A DNA stretch of 34,058 nucleotides from Chara braunii (lineage: Eukaryota > Streptophyta > Charophyceae > Charales > Characeae): positions 2,086,726-2,120,783 of the forward strand of contig BFEA01000003.1 of assembly GCA_003427395.1 (NCBI GenBank), read 5' to 3'. The position numbers and the translations under genes were made by a program. The notes beneath the pieces were generated by a model. The model did no database searches. It was not told the origin of the DNA and was given only the letters and a program-made list of their open reading frames with translations. This document shows, piece after piece, positions 29,607 to 34,058 of this stretch. The stretch's first letter is position 1. The number at the start of each line of letters is the position of its first letter.

Positions 29607-30725
29607 ATGCATGCTGATGAATACCATCCGGCTAGTAGCTGCTATTGCATGCGCGCTCGCAGTTTTATGAAACTGTCACGCCAGACTGACCACACACGTC
29701 TATTTGTGGCTTATGTCAAACAAACTGATGTGGACACTACTCCCTGTCCCTCTCAAATTCAGCAGGTAGTTGATCGGTTCTCAGACCTTATGCAGGAGCC
29801 TACTGGACTTGTCCACAGGCGAACCAAGCATAAGATTGAGCTCCTGCCTGGCGCGGTCCCTCCCAAGGGCCGGGTCTACAGGATGTCCCCTGCTGAGCTT
29901 GATGAGCTAAGGAGACAGTTGGAGACCCTGACCATCAAGGGCTGGATTTGTCGTAACACATCTGAATTTGGGGCACCTGTTCTCTTTGTTCCAAAGGGAA
30001 CTGGTGAGTTCAGAATGTGTGTGGACTACAGGGGTCTCAACAAAATCACGAGGAAGTCTACAAAGCCTCTTCCTCGGATCGATGATATGTTGGATATGGT
30101 GCAGGGTTGCACTATCTTCAGCAAGATCGACCTCAAATCTAACTACCCCCAAATTGAGATGGTTGAAGGCGATGTCCACAAGACAACCTTCAAGACCAGG
30201 TATGGTACTTATGAGTACCTGGTCACGCCATTCGGTCTTTGCAATGCCCCAAGTACTTTCCAAGCAGAGATGCATCACATACTCAGGCCTTACCTGGACA
30301 AGTTCGTAGTTGTCAACTTGGATGATATCCTAGTATTCAGTCACTCTGTCCAGGAGCATGCGCCGCATCTAGCTCTGGTCCTCCAGGCTTTACGAGACAA
30401 CCAATATAAGATCAACAAAGAGAAGTCCTCTTTTGGAGTGAACTCTGTTGTTTATCTTGGTCATGTCATATCTGGAGAGGGGTTGGCTCCTGAGGCAACG
30501 AAAGTTGCTGCTATTCAGAACTGGTCGAAGCCTGTGAACGTTCGTGATGTCCGGTCTTTCTTGGGTCTTGGATCGTACTACAGGAAGTCCATTAAGGACT
30601 TCTCCTCTATTGCAACACCCCTGACTGACCTCACAAAGAAAAACACTTCTTTCTTTGACATCAGAATGTTAGGAGGCTTTTACACGTCAGGCCTTGATTC
30701 ATGCCCCTGTTCTGAAGTTACCTGA
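29607..30725 (+). pseudogene. Gypsy-2 reverse transcriptase with altered catalytic box
   Basis: The open frame includes VYRMSPAELDELRRQLETLT, FRMCVDYRGLNKITRK, PLPRIDDMLDMVQGC, the first Asp in IFSKIDLKSNYPQIE, TPFGLCNAPSTFQ and then VVVNLDDILVFS where VVVYLDDILVFS is expected. The Tyr of the YxDD box is replaced by Asn, although both Asp remain. The thumb follows (SFLGLGSYYRKSI). Near 30655 the frame shifts, and the last 20 or so residues are not RT. Overall similarity to the Gypsy-1 RT is high and in the same order. Confidence 0.88.
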
Positions 30726-31179
30726 CCCTACCTTGCCTTTTGTGCTAACCACTGATGCTAGTCAGTATGGTGTAGGGGCAGTACTTCAGCAGGATGATGG
30801 GAATGGTCTGCAGCCTGTTGAGTATATGAGCAAGAAGATCAAAACTAAGAAGTTGTAGGACTCTACCTATGAGAAAGAGCTTTATGCTCTTGTGGCAGCG
30901 CTCAAGCATTGGAAACATTTCCTCCTGGGCATACACTTCAAGATCTTCTCATATCACTCCACCCTTCAAAGGATGAAGTCCCAGGGAGAGTTGAATGACA
31001 AGCTTGCTCGCTACATTCAGTTCATTGATCTATTTGACTTTGAACTGAGACACAAGAAGGGCTGCTACAATAGAGTGGCAGACACCCTTGCTCGTAGGCC
31101 CGATGCTCTCTTCTTGATCTCCTTCACCCACTTTTTTGGAGAGGAGACTCATCAGACCATTGGCCGTTTGCTGCCCTAG
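30656..31179 (+). pseudogene. Gypsy-2 RNase H (broken)
   Basis: After the frame change the sequence reads LPFVLTTDASQYGVGAVLQQ, the RNase H start with its Asp, then SKKIKTKKL, a TAG at 30856, and DSTYEKELYALVAALKHWKH. Where Gypsy-1 has FRTDHQTLKW, this copy has FSYHSTLQRM, so the acidic residue of the TDH motif is lost. The end FELRHKKGCYNRVADTLARR is recognisable. The frame stops at 31179. Confidence 0.8.
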
Positions 31180-32455
31180 GACCCGATTTTTTGGCCCATA
31201 GTAAGGAACCTCCAGGATGATCCTGCCTCTGAACCAGGTTATACTCTGGTTTCAGATCTGCTGTATACTTGCAGCAGAGGTGAGGAACGCCTGTGTATTC
31301 CTCAGGACCGCAACTTGAGAACGCTTCTGATGTCAGAGTGTCATGATGCTCGTGGTCATTTTGGTGCCCTCAAATCATATGCGGCCCTGTCGCAGAGGTT
31401 CTTCTGGAAAGAGATGAGGAGTGACATGCTGCAGTATGTTGACACCTGTGAGTTATGCCAAAGGAATAAGGTCGTATGCAGATTTCCCCTTGGCCTACTC
31501 AAACCACTGAGGCACCTACACAATCAGTGTTTATTGATTTCATTGATCTGGGTAGGACCACCCCTCGTGGTATGCGTCAGGTTATGGTCTGTGCGGACAT
31601 ATTCTCCAAATACGCAGAGTTCATCCCTTGGCCAGGAGAAGCCAGAGTTCTTGCCGTGCAGGCAACATTTGCTGACAGGTGGGTCATTCACCATGGACCA
31701 CCCACCTCTATTGTCAGTGATCGAGATCCGCGGTTTTGCAACCATGAGTGGCAGTTCTACTGCAAGGACTACCTCCACTCTCGCTTGAACATGACATCTG
31801 GACGTCATCCTGAAGCCAACGGTCAGGCTGAAGTGATGAACCAGATTCTTTTCCAGCTGTTGCGTTCTGTGATCAGCAGGACTGGGATCTCCATCTGGGT
31901 CGTGCACAACTGGTGTACAATATTTTTGTACACTCCTCCACTGGTTTCACACCCTACAGGTTACACTGGGGCCGTGAACCACATCAGCCTCTCGATGATA
32001 TCATTAATAAGGCTACTCCTGCACTAACACCTGAAACTGCAGAGTTCACCAGGCGATATTATGTGGATAATGAGCACACCGTGCCAACCTGCTCAAAGTC
32101 CAAAAGGCTATGATTCAGCAGGCTAACATGCACCGCCGCCCTTCTTCTATTCGCACAGGTGACTGGGTCTGGGATCTTAGTTCTGAGTTATCCCGGGAGG
32201 AGGACATATCACCTAAGCTGCTGCCGAGATATATGGGTCCGTGGCAGGTTTTAGATACAGTGGGGGCGGATCCGTTCAGACCATCCTACATTGTTGATGT
32301 TCCCCTGCATCTACAAACCTACCCTGTCTTCCATGCATCTAAGTTGTTGCCCTTTACTTCAACTGATGCATTCCCAGACAAGCCCCCTCATTTTGGTCGA
32401 CTGATCCCTGGGAAGGGATATGAACTGGAAAAGATTGAGAATGAGACAGACACTG
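31180..32455 (+). pseudogene. Gypsy-2 integrase, frameshifted and cut in chromodomain
   Basis: The zinc domain is intact: ECHDARGHFGALKSYA and TCELCQRNK at about 31334-31472. After a frame change near 31500 the core gives Asp in FIDFIDLG, Asp in IVSDRDPRF and Glu in PEANGQAEVMNQ, so the D-D-E residues survive. More frame changes come near 31910 (STGFTPYRLHWGREP) and 32100 (HRRPSSIRTGDWVW). The GPY/F-like part GPWQVLDTVGADPFRPSYIV and TYPVFHASKL are clear. The chromodomain begins GYELEKIEN and is cut off near 32455 by unrelated DNA. Confidence 0.82.
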
Positions 32456-33557
32456 ATGTTACATGCTGCACCTGCAACATGCCGCGCCTAAAACTAGGTC
32501 CATTTCCAAGCCCTATATTGTTTTCAGCCTAAAAGCCTGAAAACAAGGGCCTACAGGCCCTGTGTCGTTTTCAGCCTAAAAGCCTGAAAACAAGGGCCTA
32601 CATGTCCTGTGTCGTTTCAGCTTGAAAACCTGAAAACAAGGGTCTATAGGCCCTGTGTCGTTTTAGCCTAAAACAGGGCCTGCCCTCCAGGCCCTGAGTC
32701 TTTTTAGCCTGAAAAGGAGGGTCATTTTCAGGCCCTCATAAGATCGACCTGCCCTGAAACTTAGGCACGAGACCACGGTTTTATCACAAGCCATTTTGGG
32801 CCTGTTTTCAAGACAACCTTTGTTTGAGCTTCAACGCCAGGGTTTGGCACGTTTTGGCATTGGCAAGAGCAGCCTCCTGGACGGGCCAACACTATATAAG
32901 ACTGGCCCGCCCTGCAGGCTGCAGGTAGTTCATAGGGACTTCCCAGGCACTTCACGTGCAGTTCAGTAGGCAGGAGGTAGTCTTCAGGAGTCGGCAACAG
33001 CACTCTAGATGAGCGCTGCAGTAGTTGTAGTAGCGTTAGCAGTAGTCTTCAGCGCTGGGCGCTATTAGGAGCTAGAGTAGCACTGGAGAGAGATAGAGAT
33101 TGGGCGGAGGCTAGGGAGACTTACTTGCAGCGCCATAGCCCCAGCTCGTCGTCGAGGTACCTGCAGCATAACGCCATCTTCACAGGTCAGTACATGGCAT
33201 ATGAGAGAGAGAGTTATTTTTCTTCCTCTTCTCAATCCACCATCTCCCTCTCACCCTCTCGCACCTGACTTTACTGCATCAGCAGACTACGAGAGAGCGG
33301 GCTTGGTGACATTTGGATCCAGACTCGACGTTGGGCTTCAGACATTTGATGAGGGATTATCTGGGACTTGTACTGAAGACTTGGTGTTGACGACATTCCC
33401 ATCTTCTCCCTTCTTCTTCGTCTGATCCCCTCCTCTTCGTCTGTGTATGGTCTTGACCTGGCGCATTCTTCTTGTGTGTAGCGCCAGGCCCCCTTCACAC
33501 CTTGTGATGAGGATGATGTATGTTTGGTCTGTATTGCGACATTGATTGGGCTAGTCA
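32456..33557 (+). mobile_element. LTR E: putative LTR joined to the cut Gypsy-2 pol
   Basis: Pol similarity ends and a sequence beginning about TGTTACATGCTGC starts. It contains a tandem repeat (32521-32700), a TATA-like TATATAA at 32893-32899, and GA-rich and CT-rich parts. It ends near CTAGTCA at 33557. The next bases, TTGGTATTCTAGC, resemble a mutated tRNA-Met primer site. It does not match the DNA before the Gypsy-2 primer site, so it seems to belong to another element. The boundaries are uncertain. Confidence 0.5.
32521..32700 (+). repeat. ~47-bp tandem repeat with two hairpins per unit
   Basis: Copies lie at 32521-32567, 32568-32614, 32615-32660 and a shorter 32661-32700. A unit contains TTTTCAGCCTAAAAGCCTGA and, later, GGGCCTACAGGCCC. 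The first can fold TTTTCAG against CTGAAAA, and the second is a near-perfect palindrome (GGGCCT-AC-AGGCCC). Confidence 0.9.
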
Positions 33558-34058
33558 TTGGTATTCTAGCATTCTGCTGCGTTGTCTTGTACTACGTGAC
33601 AGAGGTCAGTCCCAGTCAGGTCAGGGCTTATATCTAAGTCTTCCCATGCGCTTTTATGTGAATTGGTAGCGAAGAGACATAAATTAGGTCAGGGCTTATA
33701 TCTAACTGCCGCGAGGAAGCGAGTCCTACTTGAGAGTCATCTCTTGGTCAGGAGTGAGAGAGCGCTCTACCTTGAGAGTCGGCATTCTTCGGGCACAACC
33801 GGTTGAAGAAGGGTTATTCCTGTGAAGTGGCCTGGGAGGACGAAGCACCGGGTCATGGCAAAAGTCAACCCATGGGGATTAGTACACACATGCATGTGCA
33901 TAAGTCCTTTTGCTCTTGATGGACGTAGTAGCTCTGGTCTGGTTAGTCCTTTGGGGGAAAACGTGTACCGGATCGTCTTAAAAGATACTCTTGCGGGGAA
34001 ACCGAGTCGTACCGCATGCGTCTATAAATAAATTGTGGTCGGGGCTGGCCAGCCATCG
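33558..34058 (+). other. Leader-like sequence with promoter-like block, to window end
   Basis: No gene is seen. After the degenerate primer site, AGGTCAGGGCTTATATCTAA occurs twice (about 33616-33636 and 33686-33705). From about 33690 the sequence aligns with the Gypsy-1 leader at 10190-10490. The shared TATA-like CGTCTATAAATAA lies at about 34019-34031. The element continues past the window. Confidence 0.55.

Larger units (their letters stand above)
25951..32455 (+). mobile_element. Gypsy-2: decayed Ty3/Gypsy element, 3'-truncated
   Basis: Order on the plus strand: primer site, 1.5-kb leader, gag with a knuckle-like motif, protease, RT, RNase H, integrase and the start of a chromodomain. The order and similarity to Gypsy-1 place it in the chromoviruses, but it is a separate lineage because gag and leader differ clearly. 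At least three in-frame stops and several frame changes are present. Similarity to pol stops in the chromodomain near 32455, where a different LTR-like sequence starts, so its own 3' LTR is missing. Confidence 0.8.

Noticed and set aside
1-34058. CRISPR array, operons, bacterial promoters, tRNA or rRNA genes
   Set aside because: The repeats are not spaced as CRISPR, the DNA is eukaryotic, and no tRNA cloverleaf or rRNA core was recognised by eye.

Overview
The window is nuclear DNA from a eukaryote, almost certainly a plant-lineage genome rich in retrotransposons. The evidence is spliceosomal splice sites, a chromodomain-bearing Ty3/Gypsy element, LTR elements primed by initiator-tRNA-Met-type sites, plant-type LINE reverse transcriptases with a C-terminal zinc-binding domain, microsatellites and poly(A) tails. 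The style of the gag and LINE proteins reminds me of charophyte green algae such as Chara, but that is recall and inference, not proof.

Host gene. Three short plus-strand segments look like exons of one split host gene: 2170-2266, 7681-7777 and 22346-22401. Each has a pyrimidine-rich tract ending in AG before it and a GT donor after it. Their reading phases fit end to end, and the joined frame is rich in cysteine, like an extracellular protein. If this is right, nearly everything else lies in introns of about 5.4 kb, 14.6 kb and more than 11.6 kb that have been filled by transposons. The first and last exons are not visible.

Layout. 1-2169 is low-complexity non-coding DNA. 2600-3559 is an array of about 182-bp palindrome-containing repeats. 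One copy of it carries a 154-bp terminal-inverted-repeat element flanked by TTAA. 3560-6819 is a 5'-truncated LINE (LINE-1 here) on the minus strand, and a long foldback follows at 6820-7088. A second LINE fragment lies at about 9097-9703. 9704-20508 is a Ty3/Gypsy chromovirus (Gypsy-1) with gag, protease, RT-RNase H, integrase and chromodomain. It was interrupted by a third LINE (13857-15763) that left a 20-bp target duplication and has an inverted 5' end. An N-gap at 17191-17345 is flanked by identical 62-bp sequences. 20930-21828 is a solo LTR of the same family on the opposite strand. 22804-24152 is another LTR with primer site and leader. 25951 to about 32455 is a second, more decayed Gypsy element (Gypsy-2). 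It ends inside its chromodomain, where another LTR-like sequence (about 32456-33557) begins, followed by a leader that runs to the window end.

None of the mobile elements looks able to move by itself. All carry stops, frameshifts or truncations, and many stops are one C-to-T change away from Gln or Arg codons. The nesting order (repeat array, then LINE and MITE; Gypsy-1, then LINE-2) gives a relative history of insertions.
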